Assembly (NCBI RefSeq): GCF_001292705.1
Contig: NZ_LGAK01000003.1
Location: 62,001-126,000, forward strand
Source: Marinagarivorans algicola
GTDB taxonomy: Bacteria > Pseudomonadota > Gammaproteobacteria > Pseudomonadales > Cellvibrionaceae
Length of the DNA stretch: 64,000 nucleotides
Direction of reading: 5' to 3'
Program-made: the position numbers and the translations under genes
Shown: in pieces, positions 56,033 to 64,000 of the stretch
Position numbering within the stretch: position 1 is the stretch's first letter
Layout of the letters: the number at the start of each line of letters is the position of its first letter
Notes under the pieces: model-generated
What the model was told of the DNA's origin: nothing
Seen by the model: only the letters and a program-made list of their open reading frames with translations
The model's database searches: none

Positions 56033-57817
56033 ATGAAATTTTTTTGCCTAACCTGGCTCAGCCTTTTACTCATTGCCTGTAATAATTCAGCCACCCCAAT
56101 ACCCGATAAGGTAGCGATTAACACGACAAAAAAGGCTAACTATATAAACCCCCAAGTCATTCAAACACCAGATCAGAACAATTTAAACAATAATGCAAAC
56201 AGCCAGCAACACACTCAGTCTATTGTTAGCTTGATTAAACAATCACCCCGAGGCCCTGTTCGACCACCACAAAGCCCTACTATTTATAATTCAGAAGCCG
56301 TTATCCCGCCACAATGCTATACCAAGCATCAAGAAGAGTTTAACCCGTGCATGACCTGCCACCAAAGCTACCCTTATGGTTCACGCCCTAACGCAATGAA
56401 TGATGGTGGTTTACAGCAAGAGTATGCATTTTCAGATTTTGGCGCCACTAATCGCTGGCAAAATTTATTCGAAGACCGTAGTACGCGTATTCAGGCTATT
56501 AGTGATCAAGAGATACTCGACTATATTAATACCGATAATTACTCAACACTCATCGAGCAGCTCGAAGCAATGCCCGACTGGCAAGGTCCCATTCCTAAAT
56601 TAAATGATTTACATTTAGGAGCTACCGCTTTTGATAGGCTGGGCATCGCTAAAGATGGTAGTCGCTGGGTGGCCTTTAATTACAAGCCTTTACCCAGTAC
56701 TTTTTGGCCAACCAATGGGGCTACGGATGATGTTATGATTCGCCTCCCGAGACTCTTTTCAACAACATCATGCAACAATAGCCAATACTCACGTGACACC
56801 TATTTAGCCAACTTAGCTATCTTAGAAATGGCCATTAAAGATCTCCCCAACATCACAACACCCGTGATTGATGAAAACAATATTTGCCAAGATATTAATA
56901 ATGACGGAATGATGGGCAAAGTTATAACCCTACCGCGCTTAACTTATTTTGTCGGCGCCGCTCGCACTATACAATCACACACTATGCTCTATCCAAAAGG
57001 CACAGAATTTTTACATACTGTACGCTATATAGGAGTTTCTGCCCAAGGCGACATCACCCTCCCCCCGCGAATGAAAGAAGTTCGCTATATGCGAAAAGAT
57101 ACTTACCTATCACCTCAAAGTCTGCTCTCGGCTTATGGCAACGAGCATCAAGAAAAAATAGAAGAGAGACTACCCAATTATACCTACCGCCAAGACCGCG
57201 GCTCCAACAATGCCTTTGGCTGGACACTCTTAGGGTTTATTGAGGCAAAAGAAGGTCATCTACGCACACAAAATCAAGAAGAGACACTTTTTTGCATGGG
57301 TTGTCATAGCACCGTGGGCGCCACCATTGATCAAACATTTGCTTTTGCACGAAAAATCACTGGGCGTCAAGGCTGGGGCTATATCAATTTAAAAGGTATG
57401 CCCGATGCACCGACTCTCCTATCGCAAAAAAACTATACAACAACGGAAGATTTTAATCTCTATAAAACAGCTCAATCGCGTCATAGCGTCGGTGAAATAC
57501 AGCATTATTTAGAGGTCGTTGGCGGCGGCGATGAATTTCGTCAAAATCCAGAAATGCAAAAAAACTGGTTTAAAGAGGGTCGCGTTATACCCAGCGCAAT
57601 AGAAGGTAAAGATGTGTACACCTTAATTACACCTTCGCGTAGGCGTGCTCTGGCATTAAATAAAGCTTATTATACTATTGTACAAGATCAAGACTATATT
57701 CACGGCCGCGACGCAAATATTACACCTGCAACCAATGTCTATCAAAAAGTAGACGAAAACACTCCGGTACTGGCAACAGAAAAAGCTCAAGTATGGGATA
57801 TACGATTGGACTGGTAA
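56033..57817 (+). CDS. Diheme lipoprotein of unknown function
   Basis: A 594-residue lipoprotein (LIAC, Cys16). An Asn/Gln-rich linker leads to about residue 70. Two heme motifs are present: CMTCH (about 106) and CMGCH (about 422), more than 300 residues apart, so it likely has two separate heme-binding parts around a large central domain. A DINNDGMMG run near residue 286 may bind calcium. I recognise no named family. It follows phoX but has its own promoter-like site. A surface redox role is possible; nothing in the sequence names the substrate. Confidence 0.7.
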   Translation: MKFFCLTWLSLLLIACNNSATPIPDKVAINTTKKANYINPQVIQTPDQNNLNNNANSQQHTQSIVSLIKQSPRGPVRPPQSPTIYNSEAVIPPQCYTKHQEEFNPCMTCHQSYPYGSRPNAMNDGGLQQEYAFSDFGATNRWQNLFEDRSTRIQAISDQEILDYINTDNYSTLIEQLEAMPDWQGPIPKLNDLHLGATAFDRLGIAKDGSRWVAFNYKPLPSTFWPTNGATDDVMIRLPRLFSTTSCNNSQYSRDTYLANLAILEMAIKDLPNITTPVIDENNICQDINNDGMMGKVITLPRLTYFVGAARTIQSHTMLYPKGTEFLHTVRYIGVSAQGDITLPPRMKEVRYMRKDTYLSPQSLLSAYGNEHQEKIEERLPNYTYRQDRGSNNAFGWTLLGFIEAKEGHLRTQNQEETLFCMGCHSTVGATIDQTFAFARKITGRQGWGYINLKGMPDAPTLLSQKNYTTTEDFNLYKTAQSRHSVGEIQHYLEVVGGGDEFRQNPEMQKNWFKEGRVIPSAIEGKDVYTLITPSRRRALALNKAYYTIVQDQDYIHGRDANITPATNVYQKVDENTPVLATEKAQVWDIRLDW

Positions 57818-57865
57818 GGGTGTATTCAAATTAAAGAGTGCGTAAAAATGCTTTTAAAGCTCTTT

Positions 57866-57886
57866 AGAGCGCTTGGTTAGCGCTCT
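57866..57886 (+). terminator. Weak terminator after the diheme gene
   Basis: Seven-bp stem AGAGCGC / GCGCTCT with a seven-base loop, 49 bases after the stop. There is no T run, so confidence is limited. Confidence 0.4.
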
Positions 57887-57930
57887 TATGACTACGATTT
57901 TATAATCTATTCAAGGTGACTGCGCAATGG

Positions 57931-58977
57931 CTAGCGATTATATTCTACATCTGTTGTTGCTTCACCGGTCATTAACTGCTGAATAATGCATGATATATCT
58001 TTATGCTCAAACAATACCGCATAAAGCGCCTGCACCAGCGGCATATAAACACCCATTTCATCGGCTTTAGCTTTGACTGTTTTTAAGGTATTAACACCCT
58101 CTACCGCTTGACCAATTTGCTCAACGGCTTCATCTAGCGTTTGACCTTTACCCACAGCAAAACCCGCCCGATAATTACGACTCATATCGGAAGTACAAGT
58201 CAAAATCAAATCCCCCATACCGGCCAGACCTAAAAATGTCATGGTATCGGCGCCTAACTCGCTAGCAAAACGACTCATCTCTGCCAAACTACGCGTTAAT
58301 ATCATCGCGGTTGTATTGTGTCCACAGCCCAAAGCCGCTGCCATGCCAGTTGCTATCGCATAAATATTCTTCAGTGCGCCCGCTAACTCTACACCGTAAC
58401 GATCCGGATTGGTATAAACCCTAAAAGTACCCGAAGAAAACACACTCGGAATCACATCAAGCACCTCTTGATGGTTACTCGCTACAACGCTAGCGGTATA
58501 TTGATTTGTAACAATTTCTGCAGCAAAATTAGGCCCGCTTAGCACGCCAATTTTTACATCGCCTAACTCTTGCTCTAAAATTTGGCTCATTAATGTGAAG
58601 CTACCAAACTCGATACCTTTAGTCGTACTCACCACCATAGTGCCGGGCTTTAATAACGGCGCTACTTGCTTGGCCACATCACGAAAAGACAAGCTAGGTA
58701 TAGCAATAACAACCACTTCGCACTTACCCACACACTTTTCTAGGTCACTTTCAAAAGTTAATGTGTCCTCGAGTGGGTAGTCTGGTAAATAAGCAGCATT
58801 CCTTCGCGTCATACGGCACTGCTGCGTGCGAGCCTGATCACGAATCCATAAACATGCGCTATGCCCATTACCAGCAATAATATTGGCAATAGCCGTCCCA
58901 AAACTGCCGCCGCCTAAAATCGCTACACGATATTGTTTATCGCTAGAATTTGTATTGGTCACTTGTGACACGTTCAC
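57931..58977 (-). CDS. gpsA: Glycerol-3-phosphate dehydrogenase, NAD(P)-dependent
   Basis: A 348-residue enzyme reducing dihydroxyacetone phosphate to sn-glycerol 3-phosphate for phospholipid synthesis. N-terminal Rossmann motif [11 protein letters not shown] (about 21-31), [19 protein letters not shown] and the catalytic-Lys region [12 protein letters not shown] (about 195-206). Start is GTG at 58977 or, with better ribosome-site spacing, GTG at 58971. Confidence 0.95.
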   Translation of the reverse strand: MNVSQVTNTNSSDKQYRVAILGGGSFGTAIANIIAGNGHSACLWIRDQARTQQCRMTRRNAAYLPDYPLEDTLTFESDLEKCVGKCEVVVIAIPSLSFRDVAKQVAPLLKPGTMVVSTTKGIEFGSFTLMSQILEQELGDVKIGVLSGPNFAAEIVTNQYTASVVASNHQEVLDVIPSVFSSGTFRVYTNPDRYGVELAGALKNIYAIATGMAAALGCGHNTTAMILTRSLAEMSRFASELGADTMTFLGLAGMGDLILTCTSDMSRNYRAGFAVGKGQTLDEAVEQIGQAVEGVNTLKTVKAKADEMGVYMPLVQALYAVLFEHKDISCIIQQLMTGEATTDVEYNR

Positions 58978-59054
58978 CTCAACAATTTAACTTCAATATT
59001 TAAAAAAGACGCAACTCTTCATAGATACCATAACGGGGGAGACCAATACATACT

Positions 59055-59132
59055 TTAAGCACTTAAGCACCCAAACAAATAATCTATCAGTACTCTGTCA
59101 AGCGAGGTTTTCTATTGAAAGTTACAAAATAT
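59055..59132 (-). repeat. Decayed fragment of the MITE-like element, copy 3
   Basis: Read on the minus strand, it begins GTAACTTTCAATAGAAAACC and holds GTACTGATAGATTATTTG then TTTGGGTGCTTAAG, which align with the left end of copies 1 and 2. The right half and right terminal repeat are missing. It lies between the htpG terminator and gpsA. Confidence 0.6.
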
Positions 59133-59134
59133 AC

Positions 59135-59172
59135 TAAAAAACCCCGTCAACTTCCGTTAACGGGGTTTTTTC
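59135..59172. terminator. Terminator after htpG
   Basis: Hairpin AAAAAACCCCGT ... ACGGGGTTTTTT with an inner GTCAAC/GTTAAC extension. A and T tracts on both sides allow it to act in both directions. It is 30 bases beyond the htpG stop on the minus strand. Confidence 0.88.
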
Positions 59173-59202
59173 AGGTTCTAATGTTACACACCAAAATTAC
59201 AA

Positions 59203-61122
59203 TTAATGGCTTAATTCTAAGAGTAATTTATTTAAACGCTGAACATAAGCTGCAGGATCATTTAAACTACCACCTTCTGCCAAACTTGCTTGGTCAAATA
59301 GCACTTTTGCCAAATCAGCAAAGCGATCTTCATCCGGTTCTTGGTCTAACTTTTTAACCAGTGGGTGCTCTGGATTTAGCTCTATAGTGGGTTTATTTTC
59401 AGGAACATTTTGGCCGGCAGACTCCAACAGGCGGCGCATTTGCGCGCCCATCTCATCATTCGCTACCACCAAGCAAGCCGGTGAATCAGTTAAGCGATGC
59501 GTGATACGAACCGCAGTCACTTCATCTTTGAGTACTTGATTCATGCGCTCAATTAAACCTTCTAATTGCTTTTCAGCTTCTTCTTGTGCTTTTTTCTCTT
59601 CCTCTGTCTCCACGCTACCTAAATCTAACTCGCCTTTACTCACATCTTGGAAAGACTTACCGCTATACTCCATTAAGTGGCCCATTAACCAATCATCAAC
59701 ACGATCGGTTAATAATAATACTTCGATGCCTTTTTTCTTAAAGACCTCTAAGTGTGGGCTATTTTTAGCAGTATTATAATTCTCGGCAACAACATAGTAG
59801 ATTTTATTTTGACCTTCTTGCATCCGCTCAATATAGCCATCAAGCGATTGATCTTGTGCTTTAGAGGTCGATACTGTAGTACAGAAGCGCATTAACTTAG
59901 CAATTTTTTCTCGATTGCTCACGTCTTCTGCTGGCCCTTCTTTAAGGACTTCACCAAATTCTGACCAAAATCCAGCATACTTTTCAGGCTCTTTTTTAGC
60001 CATCTTATCTAAAGTATCGAGTACGCGCTTTGTTAAAGCCGACTTCATACTGTCGATATTAGGATCTTTTTGCAGAATTTCGCGCGAGACATTTAATGAC
60101 AAGTCATTAGAGTCAACCACCCCTTTAATAAAGCGTAAATACAAGGGCAAAAATTGCTCCGCTTCATCCATAATATAGGTACGTTGCACGTACAATTTTA
60201 AGCCGCGTGAAGCATCACGATATTGAATATCCATACCCGCTTTTGCAGGAACATACAGTAAACTCGTGTAATCTAACTTACCTTCAACACGGTTATGACT
60301 CCACGTTAGAGCGTCTTGAAAATCATGACTTACATGCTTATAAAACTCTTGGTATTCCTCGTCTTTAATATCACTGCGCGAGCGAGTCCAAAGCGCCGTG
60401 GCGCGGTTAATTGTTTCGAATTCAACCTCTTGTTTTTCATCCTTTTTATCCTCATCATCACTCGCTGGAGCAGCTTCTTTTTCCATAATGATAGGCAAAG
60501 AAATATGATCAGAATATTTTTTGATGATGTTGCGTAAACGCCAACCATCTGCAAATTCTTTTTCGTCGGCTTTTAAGTGCAGGATGACATCTGTACCACG
60601 AGAAGCTTTCTCAATGGTGGCAATCGAATAATCGGCCTCGCCTTCACTACTCCAATGCACGCCATGATCAGCACTATCGCCGGCACGGCGTGTTAGCACT
60701 TCAACTTTATCAGCCACAATAAAAGCCGAATAAAAACCTACGCCAAACTGGCCTATTAACTGCGAGTCTTTTTTCTCATCACCAGAGAGATTTTGCAAAA
60801 ATTGGGCAGTGCCCGATTTAGCAATTGTACCTAAATGCGCTACAGCTTCTTCGCGGTTCATGCCAATACCATTATCACTAATGGTAATCGTGTTGGCTTC
60901 TTTGTCAAAAGTTAAGCGAATTTTAAGATCCGGATCGTTTTCGTATAACTCACCTTTTTCAAGCGCTTCAAAGCGTAACTTATCAGCCGCATCAGAGGCG
61001 TTAGAGATAAGTTCACGCAAAAATATTTCTTTATTTGAATAAAGCGAGTGAATCATCAATTGGAGTAATTGCTTCGCTTCTGTTTCAAATCCGCGTGTTT
61101 CTGTAGCTGCTTCAACCGTCAT
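59203..61122 (-). CDS. htpG: Chaperone HtpG (Hsp90)
   Basis: A 639-residue Hsp90-family ATPase. The N-terminal ATP domain has [20 protein letters not shown], and [11 protein letters not shown]; the middle domain has the NVSREILQ run; the C-terminal dimerisation domain closes the protein. It helps fold client proteins under stress. I chose the ATG at 61122 because AGGAGCC lies well placed before it. Confidence 0.97.
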   Translation of the reverse strand: MTVEAATETRGFETEAKQLLQLMIHSLYSNKEIFLRELISNASDAADKLRFEALEKGELYENDPDLKIRLTFDKEANTITISDNGIGMNREEAVAHLGTIAKSGTAQFLQNLSGDEKKDSQLIGQFGVGFYSAFIVADKVEVLTRRAGDSADHGVHWSSEGEADYSIATIEKASRGTDVILHLKADEKEFADGWRLRNIIKKYSDHISLPIIMEKEAAPASDDEDKKDEKQEVEFETINRATALWTRSRSDIKDEEYQEFYKHVSHDFQDALTWSHNRVEGKLDYTSLLYVPAKAGMDIQYRDASRGLKLYVQRTYIMDEAEQFLPLYLRFIKGVVDSNDLSLNVSREILQKDPNIDSMKSALTKRVLDTLDKMAKKEPEKYAGFWSEFGEVLKEGPAEDVSNREKIAKLMRFCTTVSTSKAQDQSLDGYIERMQEGQNKIYYVVAENYNTAKNSPHLEVFKKKGIEVLLLTDRVDDWLMGHLMEYSGKSFQDVSKGELDLGSVETEEEKKAQEEAEKQLEGLIERMNQVLKDEVTAVRITHRLTDSPACLVVANDEMGAQMRRLLESAGQNVPENKPTIELNPEHPLVKKLDQEPDEDRFADLAKVLFDQASLAEGGSLNDPAAYVQRLNKLLLELSH

Positions 61123-61218
61123 GGACAGGCTCCTATACAAGTGCAAAATAAGTGTATTAGAATGATAACTGCCGCAAAGATGGGGCTCAAAAATCCAATT
61201 TCAAGGGCACTTCACGAC

Positions 61219-61551
61219 TTAATGGCAATCGTAAACTTTGAAGGTTTGCTCACCGTCCTTCATGTCACCTTTCGCCACAATAGTGTCACCCGACATTACC
61301 GCTGCCTGATTTTTAGCCAGCGTAATGAGCTCATTTTGTTGCTTTTGCGCTGAACGACCGACCACGACTACCTTTGTCAGAGTCTTTGAATGGGTTTCGC
61401 CGATTTGCCGACAACTGGCTACCGCTTGGGGCTTAACAAGCGCAACCCACTGTGAGTCAACATTCGGGGATACCCAAGCGCAGCCACCTATTAGTGCGAC
61501 GCCTAGCATCGCAGAAATAACTTGATACGTATATTTTTTATGTAATTTCAT
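61219..61551 (-). CDS. DUF4156 lipoprotein
   Basis: A 110-residue lipoprotein (IGGC, Cys24). The short mature part has LTKVVVVGRSAQKQQNELI and GDTIVAKG, typical of DUF4156, a family of small envelope lipoproteins of unknown role. Two further Cys (Cys47 and near the end, in YDCH) could pair. It lies 96 bases upstream of htpG on the same strand with its own ribosome site. Confidence 0.75.
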   Translation of the reverse strand: MKLHKKYTYQVISAMLGVALIGGCAWVSPNVDSQWVALVKPQAVASCRQIGETHSKTLTKVVVVGRSAQKQQNELITLAKNQAAVMSGDTIVAKGDMKDGEQTFKVYDCH

Positions 61552-61653
61552 GACTATCTACTACCTTCCTAAGATTAAGTTTTATCACTAATTAATGAGC
61601 CTACTACTCATAAGTCGGCCAATCGCGATCAAGAATTAGTATCACTCCGCTTT

Positions 61654-62628
61654 TTAAGGACTGCTTTCACTGTCAATATCCACCTTGTTATACAGCTCAT
61701 TAGCCTCTTCAACAAATAGCGCACTACTGACCTTAGTGCGTATATTCATACTTGGCGCTACTAAGTTTTTTTGATAAGGCACGCTATTTAGGCTCGGCGC
61801 ATCAACCAGCACCAACAAAGTATCAACAGCTATAACCACAGGCAACACCGAAGCCAACAGCGCTCTGGGTAACCACTTAAGGCGTGTCGCCATGCGTAAA
61901 CTTAACATCACCACAATCAATAGCGCAGCTGCTGATATACACTCACCAACAAGCAGCCATAAGTACTCTGCGGGTAAATGGTAGCTTAACCAAGGTAACA
62001 AGAGCCCCAAGCACTTGACAACAATAATACTTATTAAAACTAATAACCACTGCGTCACTAAGCGGCCTTCACCCAATAGCGCGCGCCCAATAATGGCCCA
62101 AATTCCAGCATATATAAATGTTGCTAACAACATATAAAATGCCTGTGATGCGTATTTTTCAAGAAAATCAACATTTGGGAGATTAAAGTAAGACTCCGCA
62201 ACCATAAAGCTTGCCAGGACTACAGCACACATCACCACAACAGGCCATACACTCAAGCGATAAATACACTCATGCCAAAAGGTTAATGGCTGTGCAGGCG
62301 CTACCGGATGATCACTCAATAGAATACGAAATCGACTGCGCCCAAGTAATAACACATCGCCACTATTTAATCTCGCGCCACCGAGCACGGTTGTCTTTTT
62401 ACCCACTTTTGGCTCAACAGTAATACCGTTCACGCTGGCCAAATCTACGCACGCTATAGCTTGCGCATTAACATCATAGGTGATTTGTACATGATGAGAA
62501 TCTACAAATACGTCGTCAACAACAATATCTTGGTCTAGCCCTCGACCAAGATAAATGCACGGCTCATCAAAGCTTTGGCGAGTTAACACATGACCGGCTT
62601 TATTAATCTGCTCAACAACTAAGGCCAT
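61654..62628 (-). CDS. FHA-domain membrane protein
   Basis: A 324-residue protein with an N-terminal FHA domain (about 20-108: YLGRGLDQDI, SHHVQI, VNGITV) and five or six TMs in residues about 125-275, then a polar tail. FHA domains bind phosphothreonine; here it faces the cytoplasm if the first TM runs outward. The upstream gene, encoding an S1C-like protease, overlaps its start by 10 bases, so the two are coupled. The pair suggests a membrane signalling or proteolysis unit; no kinase gene is visible in the window. Confidence 0.8.
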   Translation of the reverse strand: MALVVEQINKAGHVLTRQSFDEPCIYLGRGLDQDIVVDDVFVDSHHVQITYDVNAQAIACVDLASVNGITVEPKVGKKTTVLGGARLNSGDVLLLGRSRFRILLSDHPVAPAQPLTFWHECIYRLSVWPVVVMCAVVLASFMVAESYFNLPNVDFLEKYASQAFYMLLATFIYAGIWAIIGRALLGEGRLVTQWLLVLISIIVVKCLGLLLPWLSYHLPAEYLWLLVGECISAAALLIVVMLSLRMATRLKWLPRALLASVLPVVIAVDTLLVLVDAPSLNSVPYQKNLVAPSMNIRTKVSSALFVEEANELYNKVDIDSESSP

Positions 62629-64000
62629 GCAACCACCTCAAGAAAGTGCGTTAAAAAGCGTTGCGCCGAATCTTTGGTAACACCCGACAAAGTAAAGTGA
62701 CTCATGACAGCTTGTTTCTCTTTATCGACAGAAACCGCCATATAAAAGGCATCATAAACATTTTCAAATTTTTTGTATCCACGCAAGCAATAGCTCACCC
62801 TAGAGGTTACATGATATTGGTTCACTACCTCGCGATTCACACATTGATAGGCACCCAACTGTTTTTTAGGCCCTCTATTTGCTGGCATGGCATTCGCTGT
62901 ATCGCGCGCTAAGTACTGGTAAGCGCTGTAACTAGGCCATAGTTTTGCTTCAAAATACAAAAATTCATATTCGATAAAACCGGAATTAAACTGCGCACCT
63001 AAATAAACATTAGAGCCGCTATGGCAGCCTCGACTAATCGTATTAATTTTAAGTTTTTTGTTTTTATTACTATCACCCCAGCATTCAAGCCAAGGTAAGT
63101 CAGAGCTTTTGACTGTCGCCTCTGCCATGGCGTTAACAGACCAATGCGAGTCGATAGCGGCATCAATCATGGCCGTGGTATGAGAGGTAATTTGCTGGCC
63201 TATACTCTTTAATAACGCATCTGTTTTGTCTGGAAAATCAGCTCGAGTCGGCAACACGGCTAACAAACTCGCCTCTATCGGAGTCTGAGAATCAAGAGTT
63301 TTAGTCGCCTCATAGGTATGCCCCTGACCTGCTTCTTGCTCTTTACTTTGTAGGTATTGCTGATAGCGCTGAATCAGTTGATAAAGCGCTTTAACAGGGA
63401 CTAAAAAACCAATTTGATTGCCCGATGTAGCAACATTGACACCCACTACACGCGCCTCATCACTGACTACCGGTCCACCACTCATGCCCGAATTAATCGG
63501 GCCACTAAAATGTATTTGCTCTGTAAAACGGTGTTCAACCAAGCCATTAAAAGTCCCTTCAACAACGGTCATTCCTAAGTCATGAGGGTTACCCAGTGAA
63601 TATAAAGTCTCACCTTTTTCAGGTAACTCAAGCTGTAAATCAAAGGGCTTACCCAAGTTTATCTTTGATGCCACAGGAGCCACAATGGCTAAATCGCTCA
63701 CAACATCAACCGCCAATATATCCAGCACTATTTTTTGATTATCGCGCTCTATTTCAATACGGTATTTTTCCGGTTCAAAAACCTTTGCTGAAATCACATG
63801 GTAATTGGTTGCTAATACATTACCCTCCATAACCACAAAGCCGGTACCTAGTGAATTTTGACTACCCGATGCAATTTCAATGATTTTTACCTGATAAACT
63901 GAAGACTCATAAGCTGCATATACATCAACGGCTTTATTAGAAGCCGCGACTAATGCGCTGCCCCCAAAAGCCCATAGAAATATAACGATAGTAAAACTAC
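62619..64000 (-). CDS. Trypsin-like serine protease with C-terminal extension, 5' end outside window
   Basis: The frame runs open to the right edge. Its visible N-terminus, ending SALVAA, is most of a signal peptide, so only a few residues are missing. The protease domain has the His in ATNYHV, the Asp in VVSDLAIV and the Ser in NSGMSGGPVV, a complete S1C (DegP-like) triad. No PDZ domain follows; instead there is a linker and a C-terminal domain of about 200 residues rich in aromatics and with paired Cys that I do not recognise. The stop overlaps the start of the FHA membrane protein gene. It should act in the periplasm. Confidence 0.85.
   Translation of the reverse strand, partial: SFTIVIFLWAFGGSALVAASNKAVDVYAAYESSVYQVKIIEIASGSQNSLGTGFVVMEGNVLATNYHVISAKVFEPEKYRIEIERDNQKIVLDILAVDVVSDLAIVAPVASKINLGKPFDLQLELPEKGETLYSLGNPHDLGMTVVEGTFNGLVEHRFTEQIHFSGPINSGMSGGPVVSDEARVVGVNVATSGNQIGFLVPVKALYQLIQRYQQYLQSKEQEAGQGHTYEATKTLDSQTPIEASLLAVLPTRADFPDKTDALLKSIGQQITSHTTAMIDAAIDSHWSVNAMAEATVKSSDLPWLECWGDSNKNKKLKINTISRGCHSGSNVYLGAQFNSGFIEYEFLYFEAKLWPSYSAYQYLARDTANAMPANRGPKKQLGAYQCVNREVVNQYHVTSRVSYCLRGYKKFENVYDAFYMAVSVDKEKQAVMSHFTLSGVTKDSAQRFLTHFLEVVAWP

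Overview
The window looks like a chromosome segment of a free-living, flagellated, respiring gammaproteobacterium, probably marine and on the Pseudomonas/Cellvibrio side of the class. The evidence is the set of gene pairings: dsbB next to an Rsd/AlgQ anti-sigma factor, a PilZ gene divergent from lolCDE, smc-zipA-ligA in a row, a complete System I cytochrome c maturation set (ccmA to ccmI), and an orphan FliK/FlhB-like/FliL trio beside ccmA. No transposase, integrase, prophage or CRISPR array was seen. This placement is inference; no database was searched.

Layout. 1-5.2 kb: the end of a c-type cytochrome operon. It encodes a protein with 21 visible CXXCH motifs (5' end outside the window), one with 17, and a 721-residue outer-membrane barrel with TPRs. 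This looks like an unnamed porin-cytochrome electron conduit. 5.4-12.2 kb: two Fur-like sites lie between a methyltransferase-like gene and an iron operon of imelysin, diheme DUF1111, diheme DUF1111, imelysin. 12.3-16.3 kb: a YajD-type HNH gene, then a coupled chemoreceptor-porin-small binding protein operon. 16.5-22.3 kb: lolCDE, PilZ, a small secreted protein, a repeat element and an MscS channel. 22.4-34 kb (minus strand): acyl-CoA dehydrogenase, AraC regulator, HAD phosphatase, lytic transglycosylase, ligA, zipA, smc.

34.3-44.8 kb: the ccm genes, in two parts. ccmH-ccmI are separated from ccmABCDEFG by a putrescine pair (aguA, aguB), an unknown secreted protein and tRNA-Val plus tRNA-Asp on the other strand. 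45-50 kb: orphan flagellar genes, dsbB, rsd and a beta-propeller-like protein. 50-58 kb: murJ, a serine hydrolase, a PhoX-type phosphatase lipoprotein with a collagen-like stalk, and a diheme lipoprotein. 58-64 kb: gpsA, htpG, a DUF4156 lipoprotein, and an FHA membrane protein coupled to a trypsin-like protease that runs off the right edge.

How it fits together: many genes here make or need covalently bound heme. They include two multiheme proteins, two diheme oxidoreductases and one diheme lipoprotein, and the Ccm machinery that would mature them is in the same window. The strongest candidates for something undescribed are the multiheme/TPR-barrel conduit at the left edge and a dispersed family of small inverted-repeat elements. 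One of those elements sits between a Pho-box-like site and the PhoX gene.
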